A stretch of 29,043 nucleotides of DNA from a virus: positions 1 through 29,043 of IMG/VR virus record IMGVR_UViG_3300045950_000211; one strand, given 5' to 3'. Below the pieces are notes generated by a model. It searched no databases and was not told where the DNA came from. It worked only from the letters and a program-made list of their open reading frames with translations. Numbering within the stretch: the stretch's first letter is position 1; the number at the start of each line of letters is the position of its first letter. Below are positions 7,383 to 14,802 of the stretch, one piece after another. The translations under genes were made by a program, and so were the position numbers.

Positions 7383-8951
7383 TCAGTCCAGGCGCACCGC
7401 GCCCCAGTGCTGGACGGCGGTGCGGAAGACGTTGTTGATGACCAGGTGATCGAAGCCCTCGGCCGCGATCAGGTTCTCGGCCGCGTTGTTGAAGCCCGAG
7501 GTCCAGAAGAGCCCATCGAGCTCGCCCCAGTGGTGGAACACCGGGCTCACGGCGTGGACGATGCTGCAGGGCAGGAGCACCTGGCCGCCGTCCAGGCGAT
7601 CTCTGAGGTAGGCGAGCGCGGTGCCGACGGTATCGAGGGCGCTCGGCCAGACATTGCCGGAGGCGGCATCGCCGCTGCCGTCGTCGCCGGTGCCGCTGGT
7701 GCGGTTCCTTACCCGGCGCCAGAGGTTGTCCGGGTAGTAGGCGTGCATGCCGTTGCCCGGCATGAAGGCCAGGCGGTGGGGGGGGTCGGTGGCGCTCCAG
7801 CGGATGTTGGCCTCGCTGGTGCCGGCGCAGACGCCGGGCCAGGCGTGCACGGCGGGCGGCTCGTAGGGCAGGCCCAGGCCCAGGTAGGCGAGCTGGTAGA
7901 TGGTGGAGATGCGCGCCACGACGATGACGCGGCGGGCGTTGGCCACGAACCAGTAGGGGATGGGGCCGTTGTGCAGGGACAGGCTCGCCCACGGCGCCCC
8001 GTCCACCTGGCCGAACACGCCGAGGCGTGGCTCGTGGAAGCGCCAGCTCGTGAGCTGCCAGTTGTGGATGTCGGCGGCGGTGTTGCGCCAGAGCGCCCCG
8101 CCCACGTGCACCGGCCCACCGCCGGAGCCGGGCGCCGCCCAGGCGAACTCGAAGCGATCCTCGAGGCTCCACTCGTCGTTCGGGTGGGTCCTGAGCTCGA
8201 TCTCGGCCACGCGGATGGTGGTCTGCCCGGTCTGCGGCGCGGTGAAGTTGACCCGCCAGTGCAGGTGGGCACCGGGGGCCGGCGTGATGTCGTAGATCCG
8301 GGTCTGCCAGGCGAGGGTCCAGCTCTGGCCAGTGAAGGCCTGCACGTCCACCCAGGTGACGCCGTCGGCCGAGCGCTGCAGGGTGAAGTCGCGCGGGCCG
8401 ATGGCGGGCGCATCGCCCGCGGTGAGCCGGAGCTGGCGCACCTCGGAGGGCTTGTGCAGGGTGACGCCGAGCTGGCTCGGGAAGGCGGTGGCGATCGCCT
8501 GGGTCGTGCCCGAGTTGTCGAAGGCCAAAGACGGCGGATTTGCGCCGGCCCAGGTGCCGGTGCCCCAGCGGCTCACATCGCCGATGGAGCCGGCGAAGCG
8601 CAGCCGCTGCCAGGGCGGGCTCGTGTTGACGCGGATGATGTCGCCCGCCACCCAGGCGGTGCTGCCGGCGGTGAGGGTGAAGGCGATGCGCGCGGCGCTG
8701 TAGGCGCTGCCCACGGTGGCGTTCGGCTGCGCCCCCGAGACCGAGCCCGTGACCGAGAAGGTGGTGGGGTTCAAGGCGGTCAGGGTGTAGGTCTCGGCCA
8801 CGCTGGTCGCGGTGCCGCGATAGGCGGTGAGCCGCCCGTTGCCGACGCCGGTGTAGGCGACACCCCAGGCGTGGCCGGCATTGGCCAGGAAGACGTCCAG
8901 CCGATCCAGCAGGTCCAAGTAGTTGGCGGCGGTGCCGATCTCGGTGCTCAT
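7383..8951 (-). CDS. Tail virion protein with discoidin-like carbohydrate-binding domain (522 aa)
   Basis: Residues ~5-27 carry the shared N-terminal motif GTAANYLDLLDRLDVF. Residues ~165-265 look like an F5/8 type C (discoidin) beta-sandwich: KPSEVRQLRL, then RDFTLQRSADGVTWVDVQAF, and a closing strand HWRVNFTA...TTIRVAEIEL. Such domains bind sugars or surface polymers, so the protein may help the tail contact the host envelope or decorate the tail. The C-terminal half shows a second beta-rich domain also represented in the shorter paralogue (for example ARRVIVVARISTIYQLAYLG). It starts 3 bp after the tape-measure stop. No catalytic motif is evident. The tip location is inferred from gene order. 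Confidence 0.7.
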   Translation of the reverse strand: MSTEIGTAANYLDLLDRLDVFLANAGHAWGVAYTGVGNGRLTAYRGTATSVAETYTLTALNPTTFSVTGSVSGAQPNATVGSAYSAARIAFTLTAGSTAWVAGDIIRVNTSPPWQRLRFAGSIGDVSRWGTGTWAGANPPSLAFDNSGTTQAIATAFPSQLGVTLHKPSEVRQLRLTAGDAPAIGPRDFTLQRSADGVTWVDVQAFTGQSWTLAWQTRIYDITPAPGAHLHWRVNFTAPQTGQTTIRVAEIELRTHPNDEWSLEDRFEFAWAAPGSGGGPVHVGGALWRNTAADIHNWQLTSWRFHEPRLGVFGQVDGAPWASLSLHNGPIPYWFVANARRVIVVARISTIYQLAYLGLGLPYEPPAVHAWPGVCAGTSEANIRWSATDPPHRLAFMPGNGMHAYYPDNLWRRVRNRTSGTGDDGSGDAASGNVWPSALDTVGTALAYLRDRLDGGQVLLPCSIVHAVSPVFHHWGELDGLFWTSGFNNAAENLIAAEGFDHLVINNVFRTAVQHWGAVRLD

Positions 8952-8954
8952 GGC

Positions 8955-11900
8955 TCAGTTCTGCAGGATGGTGCGCACGGCGCCGGCATTGCGGGTGATG
9001 AAGTTGAAGAGCACGCGCTCGCCGCTCGCGCTCTCCAGGTAGTCGCGGGCGAGCTCGGGGTCGATGCTGTTGACGATGCGGATGGCCTGGGGGGCGGCGC
9101 TGGCGGCCGGCGCCGGCAGGTTGACGAGGCCGCCCTCGGCGTAGTTGAGGCGCGGCCGGGCCGGCACGATGGCGCCGCTCGCGAAGCGATGCAGCGCCGC
9201 CAGCGAGCGCACGCCGAGCCGGCGCACGGCGTCGGCCGGGAACACGTACTCGCCGGCGTGCACGATCCCGGCGGGCTGCAGGCGATGGCCGGGGCCGGTG
9301 TAGCCGCCGCGGGCGAAGCCCAGGATCCGCGACAGGAAGCCGCCGATCCCGCCGCCGCCACCCCCGCCGCCACCCCCGCCGCCACCGGCACCGGCGAGGC
9401 CACCTAGCAGCCGATCGGTCAAGCGCTGCGCCAAGATCCGCTGGATGGAGCCGATCACCGAGCGGGCGAAGTCGCGGAAGGCGTCCCCGGCGCTCTTGGT
9501 GCCCTGGCCGATGCTGACGAAGAGCTCCTCGAAGGCGCCGCGCACCGAGGTGTTGATGGCGGCGGCGATCGGATCGACCACCAGCCTGAGTTGGGCGAGC
9601 TCCTGGCCGAAGGCGGCCACACGCTGACCGGCCTCGGGCCCGAGCACCTGGGCCACGGCCTGAAGGCGCGGCAGGAGGCCGTCGAGCTCGGCGGCAGCGG
9701 CGCGGTGCGCCTCTGCGATCTGCTGGCGCGACTCGAAGATGCTGACCAGCCCCTGCTCGGACATCACGTTCGCGGCCAGCTCGGCGCCGCGCATGCGCTC
9801 GAGCGCCTGGCGCCATTGCCCCTCGAGGGCGGCGAGCTCGGCCTGGGCGAGGCCAGCGGCGGCGCGCCGCTCGACGTCGGCCAGCCGCCGCTCGGCCAGC
9901 GCGATGTCGGTGCCGAGGCGTGCCACCACGCCCTCGGCAGCCAGTGCGGCGGGCTCGTCGCCACCGGCCCGGGCACGCGCCACGTCCGCCCCGGCGGCCT
10001 GGCGGCGGCGCGTGAGCGCGGCGACCTCGTTTGCCACCTCGGCCCGCTGCAGCTCGGTCAGGCGCGCGTAGTAGTCCTCGGCCGAGATCCGGCGCGCGGC
10101 CCAAGCCTCGTGGTTGCGCTCGATCTCGCGGGCGATGGTGTCGGCGGAGAGGCGATCGGCCTGCTCGGCCAGATCCGCCACCAGATCGCGCTGGGCGGCG
10201 GCCAGGCGCTCGGCGGCCTCGCGCTCCCGGGCCAGCTCGGCGGCGCGCTGGCGCTGGCGCTGCTCGGCCTGACGCTGGCGCTTTGCGGCCTGCTGCTCCA
10301 GATCTGCCGCGGCGCCGGCCGCGGGGATCGCCCCTTCGGCGCGGGCGATGGCCTCGGCCAGGCGGCGCTCGCGCTCGGCATCGGCGCGGGTCGAGGCCTC
10401 GATCTCGGCCACGAGGCGCGCCCGCTGCGCCTCGATGGCGGCCCGCGCCTCGTTGTACTGCGCGACCATCTCCGCGAGCCCGGTGTCGGGCCGGTCGAGC
10501 ATCCTGAATCGACCGCGGGCGATGCGCTGCCGGATCGCCTCCTGACGCTCGGCCAGCTCGCGCTCGGCGGCGTCGAGCTCGGCCATGCGCGGATCGGCCG
10601 CGGCGGCGCGCTCGGGCGCCGGCAGGGCCTGCTGGCGCCGCCACTCGCGTTCGCGCTCGATGACGGCATCGAGGGCGGCCGTGCCCTCCTTCCGGAAGCC
10701 GACCCAGGCCATGGCCGCGAGGCCAATCGACACCGCGAGCCCGACCGGCCCGGTGAGGACGCCGAGCAGCGTGCGCGCGGCCAGCGTCACCGCGCCGAGC
10801 GAGGCGGTGGCGGTGACGCCAGCGGCGGCGTGGGCGGCGGCCACGGCGCCGACACCGCGGAGCTCGGCGGCCTGGGCGGCGGCGGTGGCCGCGGCCTGGC
10901 GCGCCGTGGCCTGGAGTTTGGCCACCTCGGCCGCCACCTCGGCCGCGCGCACCGCAGCGATGCCGGCCAACTGGCGCGCAAAGAAGGCCGCCGCCGCCGC
11001 GGTGAGTCCGGCCAGCACCGCAGCCAGGTTGTCGGCCAGCGCCGTCACCGCCGAGGCGAAGACACGGAAGACGCCCACGCCCTCGTTGACGCGGCCTACG
11101 AGCAGCATGAACTCATTGCGCAGGTGGACGAAGGCACCGCCCACCGTGAGCGGCATGGCGGCGGCCTCGGCGCGCAGATCGGACAGCGCCTTGGGCAGCG
11201 CCAGCGCCAGCACCTCGGCGGTCAACTGGCCCTGCTCGGCCATGCCGCGGAGCGCCTCGCGCGGGCGGCCGATGGCGTCCGCCAGGGCCTGCATCAGGCG
11301 CGGCGCCGCCTCGTTGACGCTGTTGAACTCGTCACCCCTCAGCACACCGCTGCCGAAGGCCTGCGAGAGCTGCAGGATGGCGCTGCCGGCCTCCTGGGCG
11401 CTGGCGCCGGAGACACGCAGCGCCAGCGCCACGGTCTCGGTGACCTTGGCCACCTCGGCCTGGCCCAAGCCGAGCGCGCGGACGCTCGGGGCCAGGCGCG
11501 CGTAGAGCACGGCGGTCTCGCCGATCCCGGCGGCGGCGGTGCGGGCGATGCGGGCGACGTCGTCCTGGGCGGCGGCCAGATCACCGCCGCCCCGGGTGGC
11601 GAGCGCGAGTTGGGCGTTGAAGTTGGCGTACTCATCGGACAGGCGCGCCAGCGCCTGGCCGTAGGGCAGGAGCTGCTGTGCCGCAAACACGGTTGCCGTA
11701 AGATGGCCCATGAGCCCGATCTTCTGGGTCAACCGATCGACGGAGCCCTCGATGCGCGACAAGCCCTCCTGGTCGATATTCGACAGCCTGTTCCTGGGTG
11801 CGTGCCTGCCCTTCCTGGGCATTGCCGTGGTCGCGCTCATCGGCGCCGTTATCGAGTGGCTGTCCTGAGCGGCCTTCAGCCGCCGCCAGTCGGCGGCGAG

Positions 11901-12200
11901 GCTGGCCACGCTCACGCCCTGTGCCGCGAGCGCGCGACGCAGGCGCTCGGTCTCGAGCTGCTGGCCCTGGAACTCCCGCTTGGCGCCGGCCGCGGCCTTC
12001 TTCAGCCGCTCGAACTCGCGCGCTAGCGCCGCGTCACCCGGCGCCGCGCGCACGCGGCGCGCCGCCTCGGCCACCGCCGCGGTGGATTGCTTGAAACTGC
12101 CCTCGAGGTCCTTGAGCGAGCGCTTGCTGCGCGCGAACTGCTGCACGAGCTCGCGCGGATCGGCGCTGATGCGGACCTTGAGCGTGGGGTCAAGCGCCAT
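8955..12200 (-). CDS. Tail tape measure protein (1081 aa)
   Basis: This is the longest gene of the window, in the expected place after the chaperone. The N-terminus is the usual ALDPTLKVRISADPRELVQQF. Long alanine/arginine coiled coils occupy ~20-110 and ~610-900. A tape-measure core domain lies at ~150-340 with the motif GSGVLRGDEFNSVNEAAPRLMQALA. Hydrophobic helices lie near 370-520, and the C-terminal end has FARGGYTGPGHRLQPAGIVHAGEYVFPADAVRRLG, typical of tail tape measures. It sets tail length and is ejected into the host on infection. Protein length would correspond to a tail of roughly 150-170 nm by the usual scaling. Residues ~112-153 differ in codon use (four AGG arginines in about a dozen codons) and overlap a possible plus-strand ORF. 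The start overlaps the previous stop by 11 bp. Confidence 0.92.
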   Translation of the reverse strand: MALDPTLKVRISADPRELVQQFARSKRSLKDLEGSFKQSTAAVAEAARRVRAAPGDAALAREFERLKKAAAGAKREFQGQQLETERLRRALAAQGVSVASLAADWRRLKAAQDSHSITAPMSATTAMPRKGRHAPRNRLSNIDQEGLSRIEGSVDRLTQKIGLMGHLTATVFAAQQLLPYGQALARLSDEYANFNAQLALATRGGGDLAAAQDDVARIARTAAAGIGETAVLYARLAPSVRALGLGQAEVAKVTETVALALRVSGASAQEAGSAILQLSQAFGSGVLRGDEFNSVNEAAPRLMQALADAIGRPREALRGMAEQGQLTAEVLALALPKALSDLRAEAAAMPLTVGGAFVHLRNEFMLLVGRVNEGVGVFRVFASAVTALADNLAAVLAGLTAAAAAFFARQLAGIAAVRAAEVAAEVAKLQATARQAAATAAAQAAELRGVGAVAAAHAAAGVTATASLGAVTLAARTLLGVLTGPVGLAVSIGLAAMAWVGFRKEGTAALDAVIEREREWRRQQALPAPERAAAADPRMAELDAAERELAERQEAIRQRIARGRFRMLDRPDTGLAEMVAQYNEARAAIEAQRARLVAEIEASTRADAERERRLAEAIARAEGAIPAAGAAADLEQQAAKRQRQAEQRQRQRAAELAREREAAERLAAAQRDLVADLAEQADRLSADTIAREIERNHEAWAARRISAEDYYARLTELQRAEVANEVAALTRRRQAAGADVARARAGGDEPAALAAEGVVARLGTDIALAERRLADVERRAAAGLAQAELAALEGQWRQALERMRGAELAANVMSEQGLVSIFESRQQIAEAHRAAAAELDGLLPRLQAVAQVLGPEAGQRVAAFGQELAQLRLVVDPIAAAINTSVRGAFEELFVSIGQGTKSAGDAFRDFARSVIGSIQRILAQRLTDRLLGGLAGAGGGGGGGGGGGGGIGGFLSRILGFARGGYTGPGHRLQPAGIVHAGEYVFPADAVRRLGVRSLAALHRFASGAIVPARPRLNYAEGGLVNLPAPAASAAPQAIRIVNSIDPELARDYLESASGERVLFNFITRNAGAVRTILQN
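9348..9386 (-). repeat. Tandem 12-bp repeat encoding a 13-glycine run
   Basis: About three copies of GGTGGCGGCGGG encode 13 consecutive glycines in the C-terminal part of the tape measure, just before the FARGGYTGPGH motif. It is a likely slippage tract; a change in copy number would keep the reading frame. Confidence 0.8.
11752..11868 (+). CDS. Possible small antisense membrane protein inside the tape-measure gene (38 aa)
   Basis: The plus strand has ATG-CGC-GAC... to TGA, preceded by GGAG with a 6-base spacing (an acceptable ribosome binding site). The product is MRDKPSWSIFDS, a hydrophobic helix of about 22 residues (LFLGACLPFLGIAVVALIGAVI), then EWLS. This is a textbook single-pass membrane protein with a charged N-terminus. 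Its codons are GC-rich at the third position (about 34 of 37). The overlapping tape-measure frame here uses four AGG codons in a short run, which is unlike the rest of that gene, as if the plus strand were the original coding strand. A weak -10-like TAAGAT is at 11699-11704. Transcription against the late operon is needed, and no homologue is recognised. It may still be chance. Confidence 0.3.
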   Translation: MRDKPSWSIFDSLFLGACLPFLGIAVVALIGAVIEWLS

Positions 12201-12630
12201 CCGCGCCGGCTCCGCCCAGGATCGCCGTCACCAGTGCGCGGGCGGCCGCACGCGCGGCCTCACCGGCGGCCTCCTCCGCCCAGCCGATCAGCCGCTCGCC
12301 GAGGCTCACCGCCGGCGGCGTGAGCGCGGCCGGCAGGCGCTCGAGCGCCAGCAGTCCCCGGGCGGTCAGGCGCACGCCGGAGAAGGCCTCGCCAGCGCCC
12401 GGGCCGACCTTGGCCGCGTACTGGAGATAGCCCTCCTCGGCCAGGAAGGTGAGCGTGGCGGCGTGGATGGCGCGGCGCGTGGCGAGCCGCCCGGCGCGCT
12501 CTTCCGGCAGCAGATCGGCCCCGGCGTCGAGCTCGCCCACACGCAGCACGATCGGCGTCGGGAAGTGCGCGTACAGGTGCCCGAGGATGAGTACCACGCC
12601 GCGGTGGAAGTCCTCGATGTGATGGTCCAT
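12190..12630 (-). CDS. Conserved phage protein between chaperone and tape measure (146 aa)
   Basis: The N-terminal ~95 residues look like a compact winged-helix-like domain: DHHIEDFHRGVVLILGHLYAHFP, then RRAIHAATLTFLAEEGYLQY, and FSGVRLTARGLLALERLP, the order expected of helix-helix-wing with a tail. The C-terminal ~40 residues are an alanine-rich amphipathic helix (LGERLIGWAEEAAGEAARAAARALV). Proteins with this first half occur in phages and in some bacterial genomes. I cannot assign a function. It sits 10 bp after the chaperone and overlaps the tape-measure start by 11 bp, so it is coexpressed with tail genes. A role in DNA binding is possible from the fold pattern but unsupported. Confidence 0.65.
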   Translation of the reverse strand: MDHHIEDFHRGVVLILGHLYAHFPTPIVLRVGELDAGADLLPEERAGRLATRRAIHAATLTFLAEEGYLQYAAKVGPGAGEAFSGVRLTARGLLALERLPAALTPPAVSLGERLIGWAEEAAGEAARAAARALVTAILGGAGADGA

Positions 12631-12640
12631 CGCCTTGGCC

Positions 12641-13203
12641 TCAGCGCTCCAAAGCCTTGAGCCAGCCGGCCCAGCCCTTGGCGTCGGTCTGGGCCGCGCG
12701 CGCCGCCACCGCCGCCAGGCGCAGCCGCTCGCGCTCGAGCGCGACCAGCGCGGTGGCGTAGCCCTGCACCTGGGCCAGCGTCATGTCGGCGACCCCGCCG
12801 AGGCCGGCGGCGCGGAAGCGGGCGTCGAGCTCGAGCCAGCCGCCGCCAGCGTCGTGCTCACCCGTGCGGCCGCCTGCGTCAGCCGTGGCGCCAGCCGGTG
12901 CACGAAAAAATCCGCGTTCACCTCGGTCACCGCCTCGGCCAGGTCGAGGAGCTCGTCGAGGCCCAAGCCCTCGATGAAGGCGGGGTCCACGCGCGCGCCC
13001 ACCGCCACCGCGGCGATGAGCTCACCGGTGTGCAGGGCCAGGAGCTCGGGCAGCTCCGCGCCCGCGGCCAGGGCGTGGGCGAGTGGTTGCATGGCGGCGG
13101 CGAAGGCGGCCAGCTCGCGCACGCGGATGGGCGTGACCTCGATGATCTGCCCGCCCGCCGCGACCCGGCGCGGCGCCGGGCAGAGGGTGTGGATGTCGTC
13201 CAT
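12641..13203 (-). CDS. Tail assembly chaperone, long (GT-like) form made by -1 frameshift
   Basis: If ribosomes slip -1 on T-TTT-TTC (minus strand, 12910 to 12904), the new frame stays open for about 90 codons to the TGA at 12641-12643. The added part ends in a regular helical domain: GWLELDARFRAAGLGGVADMTL, then QVQGYATALVALERERLRLAAV and KGWAGWLKALER. This resembles the small T domains attached to G proteins in long-tailed phages. A stand-alone reading from the ATG at 12784 (47 residues) is the alternative, overlapping the short form's stop as ATGA. I favour the frameshift because the slippery run is the only run of six A or T noticed in this GC-rich window, and because the region between the slip site and the ATG is open. 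Confidence 0.6.
12781..13203 (-). CDS. Tail assembly chaperone, short (G-like) form
   Basis: This 140-residue product follows the tail tube gene and precedes the tape measure, the position of lambda gpG/gpGT. The N-terminal ~100 residues are a helical domain (TPIRVRELAAFAAAMQPLAHALAAG, then LGLDELLDLAEAVTEVNADFF). After residue ~100 the zero frame turns into a low-complexity serine/alanine/proline tail (STPASAPPASAGSPT), as expected of a sequence that is mainly selected in another frame. Chaperones of this class coat the tape measure during tail assembly and are not in the virion. A slippery sequence lies inside the gene at 12904-12910. The start has a fair Shine-Dalgarno (AAGGAG upstream). 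Confidence 0.8.
   Translation of the reverse strand: MDDIHTLCPAPRRVAAGGQIIEVTPIRVRELAAFAAAMQPLAHALAAGAELPELLALHTGELIAAVAVGARVDPAFIEGLGLDELLDLAEAVTEVNADFFVHRLAPRLTQAAARVSTTLAAAGSSSTPASAPPASAGSPT
12904..12910 (-). promoter_or_regulatory. Putative -1 ribosomal slippery heptamer T-TTT-TTC
   Basis: In the zero frame the codons are GCG-GAT-TTT-TTC-GTG, so both tRNAs can re-pair after a -1 slip (X-XXY-YYZ with all T and final C). It sits where tail chaperone frameshifts are usually found, about 100 codons into the gene. No clear pseudoknot was identified downstream. Confidence 0.55.
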
Positions 13204-13234
13204 GGGGCTCCTTGGCCGCTCGGCTGCTCAGAAG

Positions 13235-13256
13235 GCGCGCAGCCGAAGCTGCGCGC
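13235..13256 (-). other. Perfect 9-bp hairpin with cUUCGg tetraloop between tail tube and chaperone genes
   Basis: The transcript reads GCGCGCAGC-UUCG-GCUGCGCGC: nine base pairs closed by a C-G pair on a UUCG loop, an exceptionally stable combination. No U-run follows, so a classical terminator is unlikely. It lies 3' of the abundant tail tube gene in a 122-bp spacer (13204-13325). It may protect the tube mRNA or partly attenuate transcription. Confidence 0.65.
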
Positions 13257-13275
13257 GGGGTGGCACGGTGGGGCC

Positions 13276-13305
13276 GGATTGCGTCGCCTGTAATGTCCGC
13301 ACGGC
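13276..13305 (-). repeat. Interior inverted copy of the phage-end repeat (28 of 30 identical)
   Basis: Read on the minus strand, this 30-mer matches bases 796-825 of the phage end at 28 of 30 positions, including the flanking GACGCAATCC that the other end copies do not share. It lies in the spacer directly after the tail tube stop codon. Orientation is opposite to the end array. Confidence 0.8.
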
Positions 13306-13325
13306 GCCGCCCTCCGGACCCGATC

Positions 13326-14348
13326 TCAGCGCAGCAGGCGCTCGCGGTAGAAGCGCGAGGAGCCGGCCGGCTGCAGGCCGTCGAGCAGGAGCGAGCCCTC
13401 GATGGTGAAGTTGGCTGCCTCCTCGCCGGAGATGAGGGCGAGCTGGGCGGCCGGATCGGCCACGAAGCGGAAGGCCTCCACCACCACCGGGTTGTTGCCG
13501 TCCAGGGTGTTCAGGCCCTCGAAGCGCAGGAAGCGCTCGCGCGGGCCCTGGGTGAGCGCGTCCACCTGCGCCTGGGCGGCGTGGGTGTAGTCCACCGTGA
13601 GCGCCTGGCCGGAGAAGCAGGAGAGCGGCGTGCCGAGGGTGATGGCGCGGCCGACCGTGTTGAGGGCGAGCACCACCTGGGTGGCGGTGGCCGAGACGAT
13701 CCGGTGCGCGCGGCCGTTGATGAGGGCCGCATCGGCGCCGGCGAAGCCGGTGAAGACGGCGAAGTCGCCGGCGACGGCGCTGTTCGCCACCGTGACGGTG
13801 GTGGTGGCGCCGACGCTGATGGCGGTGGGGGCGACGCCGCCGGTGGTGATGGCCGAGACCAGGGCGGTGGCGCCGTCGTTGAAGAGCAGGCTGCCGGCGC
13901 CCGTATTGACGCGGAAGTCCCAGGGCGTGGTGTCGTTGACCCAGGCCGCGAGCGCGGTGGCGCCGCGGCGCACGGTCACGGCCGAGATCTGCACGCGGTT
14001 CAACGGCATGACGCCGCCCGGGTGCCAGGCGGTGGCCTCGCCGGTGATGCTGCCGGCCGCGTGCTCGGTGAAGTCGCCGCGCAGGGCCAGGGCCAGGGTG
14101 TCGCGGGCGACGTTGAAGAGCGTCATCGAGAGCGAGACGTTGGTCTCGGTCACCAGGCGGAAGGCGGTGGCGCGCTGGCCGCTTTGTGCCTCCTTGTGCT
14201 CGACCGTGCTGGTCTCGGTGGCGATGGTGAGGGCCGAGCAGTCGCCGACCGGGCGCAGCCGCACGGCGCGCCCGGCGCTGTCGCGGTCACCGATCATGAG
14301 GACGCCCTGGCCGGAGTAGTAATGCGTGGCGCGGTCAAAGGTGGACAT
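13326..14348 (-). CDS. Major tail tube protein (340 aa)
   Basis: The start ATG at 14348 is chosen because GGAG lies just upstream and the longer frame to 14444 overlaps the previous gene. The protein begins STFDRATHYYSGQGVLMIGDRD. It contains beta-rich segments of the tube fold (ALTIATETSTVEHKEAQSGQRATAF, then SLSMTLFN) and ends FTIEGSLLLDGLQP. An insertion of strand-rich sequence around residues 130-230 (AISVGATTTVTVANSAVAGDF) looks like an extra immunoglobulin-like or decoration domain. In a flexible-tailed phage, hexamer rings of this protein stack to form the tail tube. The downstream UUCG hairpin and strong Shine-Dalgarno fit high expression. Position between gp37-like and chaperone supports the call. 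Confidence 0.8.
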   Translation of the reverse strand: MSTFDRATHYYSGQGVLMIGDRDSAGRAVRLRPVGDCSALTIATETSTVEHKEAQSGQRATAFRLVTETNVSLSMTLFNVARDTLALALRGDFTEHAAGSITGEATAWHPGGVMPLNRVQISAVTVRRGATALAAWVNDTTPWDFRVNTGAGSLLFNDGATALVSAITTGGVAPTAISVGATTTVTVANSAVAGDFAVFTGFAGADAALINGRAHRIVSATATQVVLALNTVGRAITLGTPLSCFSGQALTVDYTHAAQAQVDALTQGPRERFLRFEGLNTLDGNNPVVVEAFRFVADPAAQLALISGEEAANFTIEGSLLLDGLQPAGSSRFYRERLLR

Positions 14349-14361
14349 CGGGTGATCTCCT

Positions 14362-14802
14362 TCAGGATCCGAGGGTGGATACCGCGCTCTCGAAGGCGAG
14401 CGGGTAGTAGACGAAGCCCGGGGAGTGCCCGGGCCTTGGGGCATCGGTGCGGATGAGCGATCGGTGGGCCGGCGTGGGGGCCCAGCCCTGCAAGGCGGCG
14501 AGCAGCGCGCTCAGGAGCGGCCCGGCCAGGGCGGCGCTCGCTGCACCGCCGTCGCCCTGGGCGGCGTGCCGCACCGCCAGCACCACCAGCCAGCGCTGGT
14601 GGACGATCTGGGCCTGGCCCTGGCCTGCCTCGTCGCCCAGGCGATCGCCGTCGTAGATGACGAGCGCCGCCGGGGCGGCGAGCACGCTCTCGTCCACGGC
14701 GGCCCGTCCGGTGGCCTGGCGCACCGAGGCGAGCGCCGGCACGCGCGCGCCGATGCGGGCGATGATGGCGGGGCCGGCGGCCAGGTAGTCGGCGGGCATC
14801 AC
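14362..14802 (-). CDS. Gp37-like tail terminator / connector protein (DUF1834)
   Basis: The 146-residue protein starts MPADYLAAGPAIIARIGARVPAL and contains a strand-rich middle (AALVIYDGDRLGDEAGQGQAQIVHQRWLVVLAVRH) and a C-terminal YYPLAFES segment. This order is that of Mu gp37 family proteins, which close the tail tube at the head end or help join tail to connector. It starts in an ATGA overlap with the gp36-like gene and precedes the tube gene by 13 bp. Family assignment rests on pattern and on the gp36-gp37-tube gene order, which is conserved in Mu-like phages. Confidence 0.78.
   Translation of the reverse strand: MMPADYLAAGPAIIARIGARVPALASVRQATGRAAVDESVLAAPAALVIYDGDRLGDEAGQGQAQIVHQRWLVVLAVRHAAQGDGGAASAALAGPLLSALLAALQGWAPTPAHRSLIRTDAPRPGHSPGFVYYPLAFESAVSTLGS

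Noticed and set aside
7650-7675. AGACATTGCCGGAGGCGGCA as a further copy of the end repeat
   Set aside because: It matches only a short core, inside a coding region of similar composition, and lacks the GTGC and GCGAC parts.
7369-10644. Minus-strand 1091-codon ORF in another frame across tail genes
   Set aside because: It has an arginine/proline/alanine-rich frame-shadow composition and conflicts with the clearly coding tape measure and tail-tip genes.
9591-12026. Very long plus-strand ORF (811 codons) opposite the tape measure
   Set aside because: It is a shadow of GC-rich minus-strand coding: composition is Gly/Ala/Arg/His biased with no domain pattern. The same holds for long plus-strand ORFs at 866-2083, 7407-9407, 13212-14456, 17775-18950, 19852-21303, 21276-22838, 22838-24205 and 24734-26029.
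12641-12784. Stand-alone 47-residue gene from the ATG at 12784
   Set aside because: Possible because of the ATGA overlap, but the open -1 frame from a slippery site and the known G/GT arrangement make it more likely the end of a frameshift product.
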